Origin: Guillardia theta CCMP2712
Taxonomy: Eukaryota > Cryptophyceae > Pyrenomonadales > Geminigeraceae
Assembly (NCBI RefSeq): GCF_000315625.1
Contig: NW_005434634.1
Coordinates: forward strand, 50,832 to 76,391
Length of the DNA: 25,560 nt
Reading direction: 5' to 3'
This document shows, piece by piece, positions 10,069 to 19,798 of this stretch (positions are counted from its first letter, which is position 1; the number at the start of each line of letters is the position of its first letter). A program made the position numbers and the translations under genes. Under the pieces are notes generated by a model. It saw nothing but the letters and a program-made list of their open reading frames with translations, searched no databases and was not told the origin of the DNA.

Positions 10069-10902
10069 CGGCGTCGTGCAGCGTAGAGTGGAGGACAGAG
10101 AGGGTACGAGGGGAGGGGGAGGAGGGAGGAGGGAGAAGAGGGAGGGAGATGAACATTGTGGATATCGTCAGGGTAGGGAGGAGAGAGGAGGAAGCGAAGT
10201 TGGCAGGATCCTGGAGAAACAAACAATCAGGGGAGATGAAGGGAAGGCAAGGGGAAGGGAGAGTGTTGTTTACGAGAGAGAGGGAGAGAGCTCTCAAATT
10301 TTTGTCTGCACATCATTTAACAACTTTAGAAAGAGTTGATTTACATACGAAATAAAGCACAAATACTCGGAGATGAATTTTAAGCAAATTTGATAGTAAA
10401 TGAACTACAAATACGTTTGAAACAATAGCAAACATGTCTGACGGGAAATCCTCTGAGACGACTTCAAGTATACACATCCCAGTGACAAGCGAATCACCAT
10501 GATATGTGTCAGGACCGAGGTTCTCATGTGTTTGATCAAAACACGTATGCATATCAGTATAACACCTCTATGCCAACTACAACACATGTTCACATCATGC
10601 TGAGATCTTCTGGAAATGAGGACAATTTCACTTCGCAACGAGACGATCAAGGACACCAACCTCTCCCTCCTCCCTGCTCACAACCTCGCCTCCCTTCGNN
10701 NNNNNNNNNNNNNNNNNNNNNNNNNNNNNNNNNNNNNNNNNNNNNNNNNNNNNNNNNNNNNNNNNNNNNNNNNNNNNNNNNNNNNNNNNNNNNNNNNNCT
10801 TCCTCGCCCTCGTCCCTGGCCCTCGTCCCTCGCCCTCCTCCCTCGCCCACCTCCCTCGCCATCCTCCCTCGGAAGAGCGAGGAGGGGGGTGGGTGAGGAA
10901 GG
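10069..10902. other. intergenic, with assembly gap
   Basis: This is the 3' flank of the channel gene and the 5' flank of the HAD gene. Purine-rich sequence (10100-10290) is followed by an AT-richer stretch with AATAAA at 10351, a possible polyadenylation signal. Then come CT-rich sequence, 100 Ns, and CCTCGCC/CTCGTCC repeats (10799-10870). No coding exon is supported. The gap lies inside the low-complexity tract, so its true size is unknown. Confidence 0.6.
10699..10798. other. assembly gap (100 N)
   Basis: Exactly 100 consecutive N, the usual placeholder for a gap of unknown length. It is flanked on both sides by CCTCGCC/CTCCCT-type repeat, which probably caused the break. Confidence 0.98.
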
Positions 10903-11248
10903 TTGGATGATGTTTACCTCCAGGTGCTCAAGTTTGATCCTTTCACTCCCACGAGAATGCAGAAATTCTCTCTTCCTACGAGCGACGAGCATGAACAAAG
11001 TACGAACAATTCTTCCTCTTCCTCCTTGTCCTCTTCATCATCCACCACCACCACCACCACCACCACCACCACCACCACCTCCTCCTCCTCCTCCTCCTCC
11101 TCCTCCTCCTCCTCCTCCTCCTCCTCCTCCTCCTCTTCCTCCTCTTATGTCTACACCCTCGCTTTGTTCTTGTGCGTCGCATTTGTATACAGTGTGAAAG
11201 CAGTGGCGATGATGAAGACGGGGGCCAATGGAGGAGGAGGAGGAGCAA

Positions 11249-11307
<59 letters not shown>

Positions 11308-12245
11308 AGCATGAAAGTGATCTTCCTAGACGTGGACGGAGTCCTCCTGCCCTTTGGGGACGAATGCGATCAAGACAAGTTTACAAGTGAGTCCATGGAG
11401 AGCCTTTCCGCGACCATGGCGGCAACGAGCGCTACTCTTGTCCTCTCCTCAACATGGCGATGCGGCAGACAGCAGGAGGTACTACAGCAGTTCAGCAGCT
11501 TCTGCAAGCAGCATCCAGCCTCTCCTCTCCGTTCCCTCCTCCTCCAGGATCAATTTCCCCACACCACCTGCCCTCGCATGCACAACTACAGGCAGTGGGA
11601 GATCGCGGAGTGGCTGCGGCAGGCGGAGGAGGAGGGAATGAAGGTGTCAGGATGGTGCGCCATCGACGACGAGGAGCTCGTCTCGTGCTCGCCGGGAGAC
11701 GGTGGAGGGACGCACAACGTGCGATACGCCAGAATGTTTCAAGGGCGATGCGTCAAGACGGCGAGCAGGTATGAGCAGGAGGGAGGGAGGAAGGGAGGGG
11801 AGGAGGCGGCGGAGAAGCTGCGGAATCGGACTGTCTGATGGGGGGGTTGGGGGGGGGGGGGGGGAAGGGAGGGACGGAGGGAAGGAGGGAGGGAGGAGGA
11901 AGAAAAAGAGGAGGAGGAGGAGGGGAGGGGGGGAGGAGAAGGGAGGATAGTGACAGGAGCAACAGCAGGGGGCTGCTGATGGAACATGTGGAGGCATGCA
12001 AGCAGGCACTGAGCCTCAAGTATGAAGGCGTGCAAGAGGAAAGTGCGAATGCGATGAGAAAGGAGAAGGAGGAGGGCGGGAGGGAGAGAGCGAGGAAGGA
12101 GAAACGAAAGAGAGCGGAGGAGGCGCCGAAAGCAACTTTATCATCTGCAACTCGACAGGAGGCAGAGGGAGGTGGTCAGGGTTCTAGGAGGAGGAGGAGG
12201 AGGAGCGGAAAGGTCATGGGTAATGCCATTGGCTCTTTCCGTTGA
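10903..12245 (+). CDS. HAD-fold hydrolase domain protein (RNA-repair 'Swiss army knife' HAD type)
   Basis: The core begins with MKVIFLDVDGVLLPFG (Met at 11311), the HAD motif I (D-x-D-G) with the nucleophilic Asp. Motif II is TLVLSSTWR and a late acidic motif is AIDDEEL. The WEIAEWL helix and the order of elements match the HAD domain found with RNA-repair ligases in multidomain proteins; that is family knowledge and I see no ligase here. Exon 1 ends at 11768 with AG before GTATGA; the intron 11769-11968 is G- and GGA-rich. Exon 2 (11969-12245) continues in phase with RGLLMEHVEACKQAL, where the family has 'GLT..DVE', then a basic Lys/Arg/Glu-rich tail. The segment 10903-11310 is open but made of Thr, Ser and Ala-Gly repeats. 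It may be a real low-complexity N-terminus (with a hydrophobic stretch TLALFLCVAFVYS) or partly untranslated. The true start is uncertain: 10903, 11208 or 11311. Confidence 0.78.
11040..11145 (+). repeat. CAC then TCC trinucleotide arrays
   Basis: About twelve CAC/ACC units run directly into about eighteen TCC units. If translated in the HAD frame they give poly-Thr then poly-Ser. Confidence 0.9.
11238..11310 (+). repeat. GGAGCA hexanucleotide array, coding for Ala-Gly
   Basis: About ten GGAGCA units lie immediately upstream of the HAD motif I. In frame they encode alternating Ala-Gly that ends directly at the Met of MKVIFLDVDG. This is the only repeat array in the window that is adjacent to a domain and in frame with it. 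Confidence 0.85.
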
Positions 12246-12476
12246 GGGTGTTGAAGAAATAAGGTCTTGAGCTTGCCTTGGATACGCACTGCACCCACCT
12301 GCCTGTTTCTCAGTCTCCCTCCTCCCTCCTTTCCTTCCTCTAGCTCTCCCCTCCTCCATCCACCCCTTCAACTCCCTCCCTCCCTCCCTCTCTCCTCTTC
12401 CCTCCTGTCCTCACCCCGGAGGAAGCAATTTGTTTGAGGCCTGGAGGTTCTCCTTGCTCTTCTCGTCCTGCCAAAT

Positions 12477-14210
12477 TCACAATCTCAGATCTCTCCTTCC
12501 TCCTTCCTCTCCTTGCACCTTCCTAACTTCCTGGCACTTGAGCGAGGATGCATAAAAGGTCTTCCTGTTGATGTGATCGACATAGTACTTCCTACCATTC
12601 CTGTCGTACGCGACCTCCCATCCCGACGGCAGGTCTGCCTCTCTTTCTTTCTCCTTCTTCTCCTCCTCGTGTTCCATGTCCCAAGTTCGCCCCATCCCCC
12701 TCCTTGACCCGAGAGCGATCGCGTTCGCTCCTGTCGCCAGCAGGGGGGGAGTGGGGAGGATGTGCCCTGGCACCCCTCCCCGGCTCTCTCCTTCATGCTG
12801 CAAGCGGTGCGGCAACGAGCGAATCTGAGGAGCAGGTACGTTGCGCTGAAGCCCGCCCCTCCCCGCCTGCTCCTGCACTATCGGCCTTCTCAACCCGTTC
12901 GGAGCACAAGGCAAAGTTTGAGGTGGAGGAGCGGCAGGAGCAGGAGCAGGAGCAGAAGGAGGTTTCCACTCCTGGCAGGAGAGGAGCTCTTGCAAGGACA
13001 TGCAGCGGATGCCATGCTGACAGCACTCGAGCGAGAGCGGCCTGTCCTCGGTGACCATGACAAAGCTGTTCTTCCTAGCAGTGTGACAGTCGCGCAGGAA
13101 CGAGAGGATGCGCAAGTCGAAGGACCTGGCGTCACCTCCTATCGTCCTCCTGTAGTGATCGTCCACCCGCCGGTCCTGCAGCTCCCAGAAGCTCAGGAGA
13201 GAATGAGAGTTGCTCCTCTTGAGGGCTCGCTCGATGTGACGGAAGGTGCTTCTAGCCTGGAAAGAAATCTTCTCGTTCCCGTTAGACCGCTTCTTGTCCA
13301 GCTCTTCAAACACCGCGATCGGGATGAACACTTTCACTTTCTTCTGGTCCAGCCTCTCCAGCCAGGAGCAGAAGTCTGGGCTGGCATCCAAGTAGATGTT
13401 AGTGTCAATCATCAACCGGCTCCTGGCATCGTCTTCCGGCCGTAGGCTCCTCGCAGCCATGACTTCCATGGCGCTGTCCAGCCGCAGGTCCTTCATCGAT
13501 TGGTTGATGCGATCCAGAGCTCGTCCTGTCGCAAGAGACTCGAAGCCGAACGACAGCAGGTCTATCCTCCTCATCGCTCGCAACCTCTCGAGCGCCATCC
13601 GAGTGCATGAAGCGTAATCCTCCATCGAGTAGAATACATTCCTTTTCATGTTGAGACAGACGCGGTTCTCTATCTTTCGGGAGATCGCCTCCAGGATCTT
13701 CATCTCTCTCTCCTCGTCTTCTGCAGAAGGCAACTTCTGAACCCTCAAGACGTACTCGTTCATATCAACAAGTTTTCCCTTCTCGATGCAAGCTGACAGG
13801 AAATCCTCCTTCACCAGTGGCAGCCCCTTCCCTATGGCTGTCGCAAGGGCAGCTGCACGCTTCTCGGAGTCAAGAGCTGCCTGAGTTGTGATCACATGAG
13901 TGACTTTCTGCGTCACTGACTGCGCGCACGACCCCGACCCCAACTCCACCAGCTCCTTCAACGTCTGCTGCGGTCTGGTGAACTTGCCCGAGAACGCAAA
14001 CACCATCCCATGGAAGACAGGCAGTTTCTGCTCATCGTTCTTTGATGTAGACTTCATCTCAACTGACTCGCTGCTGCTGCTGCTCCAGCGGCCTCTTGCT
14101 GCGACCCTCCCGCCGTTTCCTGACCCTCCTATGCAGGAGGGAAATTCAAAAAGGCGTGTGAAACGACATAAACGTGACTTTCCCGACACTGCGGCCGGCC
14201 CGGCCGGCAT
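12477..14210 (-). CDS. BRCT-PIN-WW multidomain protein (putative nuclear endoribonuclease)
   Basis: A single exon of 577 aa. A BRCT domain (residues about 66-156) carries FHGMVFAFSGKF, the GSGSCAQSVTQKVTHVI strand pair and EDFLSACIEKGKLVD; the usual Trp of the third helix is Phe. A PIN nuclease domain (about 265-412) has LMIDTNIYLD (first Asp), FIPIAVFEELDKKR (Glu), DARSFDLRILSF and VMVTEDRPLSLEC, so the acidic metal-binding residues are all present. This is nearest in style to the Swt1/SMG6-like PIN nucleases. A Pro/Ala-rich linker follows. A C-terminal WW domain (about 527-556) reads LPSGWEVAYDRNGRKYYVDH, with the second Trp replaced by Phe. The domains suggest RNA cleavage coupled to phosphoprotein and Pro-motif binding; this is inferred. 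The first Met lies in GC-rich repeat-like sequence, so Met52 (14057) is a good alternative start. Confidence 0.9.
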   Translation of the reverse strand: MPAGPAAVSGKSRLCRFTRLFEFPSCIGGSGNGGRVAARGRWSSSSSESVEMKSTSKNDEQKLPVFHGMVFAFSGKFTRPQQTLKELVELGSGSCAQSVTQKVTHVITTQAALDSEKRAAALATAIGKGLPLVKEDFLSACIEKGKLVDMNEYVLRVQKLPSAEDEEREMKILEAISRKIENRVCLNMKRNVFYSMEDYASCTRMALERLRAMRRIDLLSFGFESLATGRALDRINQSMKDLRLDSAMEVMAARSLRPEDDARSRLMIDTNIYLDASPDFCSWLERLDQKKVKVFIPIAVFEELDKKRSNGNEKISFQARSTFRHIERALKRSNSHSLLSFWELQDRRVDDHYRRTIGGDARSFDLRILSFLRDCHTARKNSFVMVTEDRPLSLECCQHGIRCMSLQELLSCQEWKPPSAPAPAPAAPPPQTLPCAPNGLRRPIVQEQAGRGGLQRNVPAPQIRSLPHRLQHEGESRGGVPGHILPTPPLLATGANAIALGSRRGMGRTWDMEHEEEKKEKEREADLPSGWEVAYDRNGRKYYVDHINRKTFYASSLKCQEVRKVQGEEGGRRDLRL

Positions 14211-14346
14211 ATCAGTGAGTTCGGCCGTGGCCCGGCCGGGCCCCGGTGTTCAGCCTGACAGTTTGGTGCTTGGAAAATTACGTTGAGATCGGATCGGAGG
14301 ATCATTGGGCTCCGATGACGGTCTGTCACTGAGGGCCGACTCTAGC

Positions 14347-14645
14347 CTCATGACGCGGCTACATGAAGCCGTGAAAAGTAATCGATACGGTATATTATAT
14401 TTTAAATTGATTTAAAAGTATAATATTTCAATAATATTTCAACGTTTCGAAATGTCGTTCCATGTTGTAAACTGTGTAGTACAGAGTGTGTAGCCGCGAA
14501 ATTTCGCGGTTACGTACGCGGCTACACTCCTATAAACTAAACTTTTAGTATTGCAATCGAACAGTATTTTGTTCAATTGCCGTTAGGTAAATTCAAATTC
14601 CAAATAACTTCTTTTCGATGCGTAGCCGCGTAGCCGCGACATGAG
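14347..14645. mobile_element. MITE-like element with terminal inverted repeats
   Basis: The left end reads CTCATGACGCGGCTAC (14347-14362), and the right end, on the other strand, reads CTCATGTCGCGGCTAC (14645 back to 14630): 15 of 16 bases match. A looser match continues inward (GAAAAG on both sides). The interior is AT-rich. It also contains an internal inverted pair GTGTAGCCGCG (14488-14498) and CGCGGCTACAC (14517-14527), and an extra GTAGCCGCG copy near the right end. It is about 300 bp with no open frame, so any transposition would be non-autonomous. The palindromic CATG at both ends may be a target duplication or part of the terminal repeat. Confidence 0.62.
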
Positions 14646-14667
14646 TTTTTACAGTCTACTTGTTTAC

Positions 14668-14705
14668 GCGCCCGTGACGAGGCGGTGCGGTCTCGTGACG
14701 GGCGC
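14668..14705. repeat. GC-rich hairpin
   Basis: The left arm GCGCCCGTGACGAG and the right arm CTCGTGACGGGCGC pair over 14 bases with one mismatch around a loop of about 10 bases. It sits about 25 bases right of the inverted-repeat element. No poly-T or RNA-gene boxes were seen, so its role is unknown. Confidence 0.7.
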
Positions 14706-15117
14706 AACAAGGCCGGCGACTCCTTGGACTCATCAGGAGCGTGACGGCCAAGGTAACTCAGTCCCTCCCTCGTGACCCTCCGGGTTATGACCGGGGCCCC
14801 TCCCAATTGCCTCCCGGTCTGACAGCCGTACTCGCCCCGGTACTTACCCCGAACGACCCGTTTGATCTTACAAGTTATTTTAAGATTTGTACCGATTTAA
14901 ACTATAAGTGGATGTCCCAAAAATAGCACCTACAATGATGTAGCAAGTGGCTCAGGTACCAAAGTTTAGTTATTTGGAATCAGAACCTCACCCTCAGTAT
15001 TATAAATGTTATTTCTGGTTGGAACTTTTAGGTTTTAAAAGGCCCCCATTGGCCTGTGTAGTAAATCTCCGAAACACATTGTTTCGATTAAGTCCCAACA
15101 AGTAGGTCACACGACTC

Positions 15118-15442
15118 GGGGGGTGGGTGTCTACCCTGGAAGGCAAAAGGTGGTGTCCCCTGGTAGGGTCATTGAGTACGGGGTCATAACTTGATATTTC
15201 CAGGGTGATCTGCACTATGTTGATCATTTGGTGGGGTATCCAAGCCTGGGGTGGATGGAAATGAGGTGGGGAGGGGTACCTTGTCTGGAAACAGGTGTAG
15301 GAAGGTGTAGTAAAAATGTTCTAAACCTTTAAACTTACGACTGAAAAGTGCAGGGGGTTGATACAAGGGAATAGAGTGGGGTGGGGTGGATCCGATGTTG
15401 ATTGACTACCGGTGCAGAAGACATGGATAGGTAGGGTAGGGT
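15118..15442 (+). repeat. spaced G-rich motif array upstream of the kinase gene
   Basis: It has the same type of array as at 6438-6810: GGGGGGTGGGTG, GGTAGGGT, GGTGGGGTA, GGGGTGG, GGGGAGGGGTA, GTGGGGTGGGGTGG and GGTAGGGTAGGGT recur at irregular 20-60 base spacing on the + strand. The array ends about 360 bases before the kinase start codon. It is followed by purine-rich sequence, but not by a clean GGAGA run. Confidence 0.65.
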
Positions 15443-15802
15443 CACACTTGGAGAAAGGCCAAGTGCGGTGTCCCTTACGGTAACAAGACAGCATGACGGG
15501 ATCCGCAACCGAAGGCAGTCAAAGAAGTAGAGGGAGGCGATGAACGCGAGGATAGGACGGAATAAGATCAGCAGAGCGAGAGAGGAAATGAGATTTTCGG
15601 TGTACACCGTCTTGAACTCAAAATGATGCATCATGATGAAAATTTGAATTTTTTGTTACGTACCTAAATGGGTAGGATACGTTGATCATTTCTTATCACA
15701 TTTTTCAAGAATACCACATGCTTGATGCAGGCAAACAGTTTTGCTTGACGTTTTTCTCACATGAATGCCGACAACCTTTTGACATTCTTTTCGTTTCAGA
15801 GT

Positions 15803-17193
15803 ATGGACCATTGTGCCCCTCATCCAGAGCCCGGAAGTAGTAGACAGTGCAAGGACCTCGAACAAAGTGACAGCATGGTATCCCATCGCGTTGGCCGAAG
15901 GGATTCAGAGGAAGGAGAGGGTTACATGTCGAACGAGTATGACTCCCTTGGTCTCCTCATCGACGGGAACGGTCTCAAGGCTTTCCACTCCTCAGCAGGG
16001 CATCCCGACGACGCAATGGCACAGCCGCTCCCGGCATGTAGGGACTGCAGCATCTCAGACGTCCCGATCGTTGAGATCCTGAGAAAGACAGAACGCTGGC
16101 ATCTCAAACGATCTGCATTCAACTTTGAAGGTGATGACGCGTTTTCTTCCTCACCAAACCTTGTCTGACAGACTTTGTTTTGCAGGCTCAGTGCTACTGG
16201 GTGAAGGCTCAGTCGGGACGGTCATGAAGGCGAAGCTCAACGGGAGCCCGGTGGCAGTGAAGATCCTCCGAGAAGATCTCAAGTCGTCGATGCAGCATCT
16301 CAAGGATCTGATCCAGGTACGTCTCAGTTGCCCAACCATCGTTTGCTGATTTTTGGTCGCAGGAAGTATTGGCTGCGTCTATCCTTGGAAACCGGCACCC
16401 CAACTTGGTCGGTTTTTATGGCGCATGCCTGGATATGGACGACCTCCGTGTCGTCTACGAGCTCGTTGATGGGCAGAACCTGGAGGAGATCCTAAACCTG
16501 AAGAGCTCGACAATCTCACAGAAGCGCTGGAGACCCCCCCTCGAGCTGGCGCTGAGCTGGTCGAAGCAGATGCTGAGTGCATTGACGTTCCTCCATCACG
16601 GCCAGCCGTCCATCATACACAGAGACGTGAAACCCTCCAACCTATTTCTCAGCTCGAACCTCGAGGTGCTCAAACTCGGCGACTTCGGCCTCTGCAAGGT
16701 GCTCTACCACGAGCGCGAGCACATTGGAGCTAGAGGGCAGATGAGCGGCAACACTGGGTCCTGGAGGTACATGGCGCCCGAAGTCTTCACAGAGCAGGGA
16801 GGGTACACTCACTGCTACACGACGAAAGTAGACATCTACTCAGCTGCCGTCGTGATCTGGTGCATGTGCACGGGAGAGCTGCCGTTCGCTTCCATGGACC
16901 CTCACAAGATTGCGCTCATGGTCTGCCGGCAGGGTCTCAGGCCTCCCCTACACTTCCTCAAGAATCAGCGAGTTGCCAAGATCCTTCACAGAGCGTGGTC
17001 GAGCGATCCGAGCAAGAGGCCGTCGGCGGCTACCATGGCGCTGAAGCTGAGCCGTGTCGGCACGGGGGACGAGGATGTGCCCATGAGGGACGAGGATGTC
17101 TCCGCTAACTTTCATGGATCCTGGCCTCCTCAGAAGGTCTGGGGCGGAGGCGCCATTCCGACCAGAGTTACTGTGATGGCGTCAAGAGTGTAA
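15803..17193 (+). CDS. TKL-type protein kinase
   Basis: Role: ATP-dependent Ser/Thr (or dual) protein phosphorylation in signalling. Three exons: 15803-16130, 16186-16316 and 16363-17193, with introns of 55 and 46 nt and all phases consistent; 429 aa. The glycine loop is LGEGSVGTV (residues 114-122), the ATP-binding Lys is in VAVKIL (K135), the catalytic loop is HRDVKPSN (H239-D241), the magnesium site is DFG (D260) and the APE motif is at 291-293. VDIYSAAVVIWCMCTGELPF and the late DPSKRPSA Arg complete an intact fold. The first 110 residues are acidic, Ser-rich and show no recognised domain. An in-frame Met at 15761 is possible, but an acceptor-like TTTCAG just before 15800 hints at an upstream intron. 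The TKL assignment rests on the spacing and the HRDVKPSN/SGNTGSWRYMAPEV style; the subfamily is not clear. Confidence 0.93.
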
Positions 17194-17872
17194 CATACGG
17201 CTGTGTCCGAGACTCGCGGATTGAACCCCAACGGCTCCGTCGCAGTCAACTTTGTGCTTTACTAGATACTGAATTAACTTCTTAACCACCTTGATTACCG
17301 TTGAAGGGTGTCTTGAGTGAATTGAACTTCCGAAAGAAACTAGCCTAGTAGTGCGTCCTTCTGCCGAGTCCTGTTTGACCGTCACAGTAGCACGGTGGGC
17401 TGAACCCGCCGGTCCCCGCCGACCTCAGTCTGACCGCAAAGTGACGTTACTGCACTGGGGGGTCTGCGGCCAACAGGCTGTCCCCCCGGGCGATCCGGCG
17501 AAGCTCACTGTCAGTGACAGGCCCTGTGGTCCGTCCGTCCGTCACTAGTACTGCGGCAAGAAGTTTCAAGTAACTTCCGTTCCGAGCCGACTCGGCGAGT
17601 GGGCCACCCGGTGACCGTACTGAGGCCGGGCGTAAACTTGCCGGAGTCCGAGTCACAGGCACCTTCGAAGCCTTCCGTTCCGAGGCCGGAGTCCGATCTG
17701 GATTGCGGAAGTTTTTCGAGCCGAGTCACGAGGCTGCAGGCCGCTTCGGGCCGGGCGCCGGGGGGAGGCCCCGGGCCGGCCCGGCGGTTCTGGCCCGGTT
17801 GTCCACGGTTGACTATTAGTGACCAACTTTTTTTTAAGCTCCCAAAATAGAACCTCAAGGCGGTGTCGAGCG
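17194..17872. other. intergenic GC-rich repeat-like region
   Basis: No gene is supported. The last 400 bases are GC-rich with short internal repeats: CTTCCGTTCCGAG occurs twice (about 17574 and 17672) and CCGGAGTCCGA twice (about 17641 and 17686). There is a perfect palindrome CACTGTCAGTG at 17506-17516, a GTCC run at 17528-17542, and a GGCCGGCCCGG core near 17773 that also occurs near 14190. It looks like a decayed repeat rather than a promoter. Confidence 0.55.
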
Positions 17873-19496
17873 ATGGCGCTGGGTTCATACGAAGCCGTGG
17901 AGGAGGGGAGGATTGCGAGGGGAGAAGGAGGACGGGGAAGGAGATCTCGTCCTGCTGTTGCTGCTCTCCTCCTTGTATCTGCCATGGCAGCTTGCGTCCT
18001 CCTTCTCATCCAGGACAGCAGGGAGGCGCAGCTCCCTTATGGCCATCGACACCTCAGCAAAGGCGCTCGTCTCATCCATCTCTATGCACCTGCTGAAGCA
18101 CGGAGCGAAGATGTCAGCTGCACAGGTCAGCCAACTGATCCAGAGCTGGCAGAAGAATCCAATCATGCTCGAGGTCGCCAAGTCGAGGACCCAAATGCTT
18201 GCCCCCGCAGCTCCCGCACACAAGTCAGAACTAGAGGGAGAGTCGAGCTTGTGCACGAAGCAGGACGTCATCATCCAGAAGCTGGATCAGCTCCTGAAGA
18301 AGTTGGGTGGAGAAGAGCTCTCGCTCAATATCACTCTCGGGAAAGTTCAGGAGGAATGGAAGGACGCGCTCGACTCGTGGCTTTCCGCTGAGGCCAACTA
18401 CCGCCTGCGTGTGGAGCAGGTTTGCACAGCTCGTCTGCACGTGATGCAGGAATGAACTGACATGTCTGTACAGAAAAAAGAGGCAGATGAAGGTATGAAG
18501 TACGCTCAGGACCAGTACGAGAAGTACAGGACTGCTGACAAGGAAGCCGTGGCACACTATCAGCACATGGCGGAGAAGCATGCACAGGAGCGCCAGGGGC
18601 TCGACGACGAGGAGGCGTTGATCAGAGAGATCATGCGGATGATCGGTAGAGCATAACTCGATGTGCATCGTCCTTGACCCGCATGTCAGGTGTCCTCCAT
18701 GATGTCAATGCCACAGATCGCAGCATTGCGGCGGGTGGACGCGACAGCATCAAGGACTCTGAGACTGGAGTGTCTGACCCGTAAGCTGTCAATGTGAAAA
18801 GAAGCGCTTTCGATGATGCTCGTGTTGTCGTAGGTACGGCAAGTACCTGTCCAAGACCAAGGCCCAGCTGATGGCAAAGATCAATCAGCTCAAGCAGCTC
18901 GCTAAGCAGACTGGGCTGAGCTCGACGAGCCTGGCCAGGATCACCACTCTACCTGTGTACAGCGAGACCGAGGAAGTGGCAAAGATCTTGAGAGAGATGC
19001 TGGAGGTGAGAGAAGTATCAGACTCTAGGGGTCAGGAAGTGACTATCGTGACTGCAGGACATTGCTAGTCGCCGCAAGGTTCTTGACGAATCAGAAGCAC
19101 AAGCTCTGAAGCTCAAGGAAGACACCCACGCCAAGCTGGTGCCCTGCTACACTTGCGCTTGAAATGATCCGCTAACGGCCGTCGAACAGATCGAGTGGGA
19201 GATGAAACTGACCGACCTTGGCAAGCAGAAGGACAAGGCAAAAGAATCCTACGAGGCCGAGCAACTCAAGCGTGAGAAGCTGAGCGGAAACGAGAAGATC
19301 CTTGAGATCAAGCAGAAGGACGCGACCGAAGACGCGAAGAAGCTTGTGAGTCTCAGTGTGTGCCCAGCCTGCTCGAGGTCTGATACATGTACAGATCCCT
19401 CCTTACGAACGAGAGATTTACGTCATCACTATGATCAAGATGAAGATCGTGGATCACTGCAAGAACCAGCCCACCGACAATGCAAGTGGAAATTAA
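17873..19496 (+). CDS. unrecognised membrane-anchored coiled-coil protein, copy A
   Basis: No known family was recognised. Exons: 17873-18419, 18474-18645, 18690-18780, 18834-19005, 19058-19138, 19190-19345 and 19395-19496, with introns of 44-54 nt. An N-terminal hydrophobic segment (AVAALLLVSAMAACVLLL) suggests a signal anchor. Then come conserved blocks NPIMLEVAKSRTQMLAP, DVIIQKLDQLLKKLGGEELS and LSLNITLGKVQ, followed by long Lys/Glu-rich helices (coiled coil) and a conserved C-terminal IPPYEREIYVITMIK. Its paralogue lies tail-to-tail at 19799-21534, with matching exon lengths. Anomaly: the ATG frame and the frame of the conserved body differ by one base inside exon 1, about 17975-18040. 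Either a base is wrong or missing, or a 16-nt GTATCT...GGCAG segment (17975-17990) is removed; the latter restores an alignment to the paralogue. It could also be a young pseudogene, but all later exons are intact. Confidence 0.82.
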
Positions 19497-19517
19497 GATG
19501 GCCAGGACAGAGGAACA

Positions 19518-19554
<37 letters not shown>

Positions 19555-19798
19555 ACTCTTGTTGAATCCCTTTGTTACTTTGTTTTGCCTCCGTCGTACT
19601 CGGGGGTCGCCATTGAGCTATGAGTCTTACTATGGTGACAAAAGTCCGACTGTAAGTCCAAGACCCGAATCTTCATTATCAATTAAACTGAAAGATTATA
19701 CACTCTGTCTTTGAAAAAGAATGCGTACCACATACAGAAAACGTCTGAATGGTTCCGTCCAACAAAAACTTTGCAAGCTACCATCTCCCACATCAACC
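19497..19798. other. intergenic between convergent paralogues
   Basis: Joint 3' flank of the two tail-to-tail paralogues. It contains a TC dinucleotide run (about 19521-19550) and otherwise ordinary sequence. No gene or clear polyadenylation signal was seen. Confidence 0.6.

Larger units (their letters stand above)
14211..15802. other. intergenic: GC-rich tract, TIR element, hairpin, G-rich array
   Basis: No gene is supported. In order it holds: GC-rich GGCCGGCC-type sequence at 14190-14260; an inverted-repeat element (14347-14645); a GC-rich hairpin (14668-14705); AT-richer sequence at 14860-15010; a G-rich motif array (15118-15442); and the kinase 5' flank. The open frames in it are short and lack family motifs. 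A possible 5' exon of the kinase gene may lie before the acceptor-like TTTTCGTTTCAG ending at 15799. Confidence 0.6.

Noticed and set aside
9261-10226. Long - strand frame (321 aa)
   Set aside because: It is antisense to the channel CNBD and tail and contains a long Ser-Leu run from the GGGAGA repeat.
17215-17245. tRNA T-arm-like sequence (GGGGTTCAATCC on the - strand)
   Set aside because: The stem does not pair and no D or anticodon arm is present.
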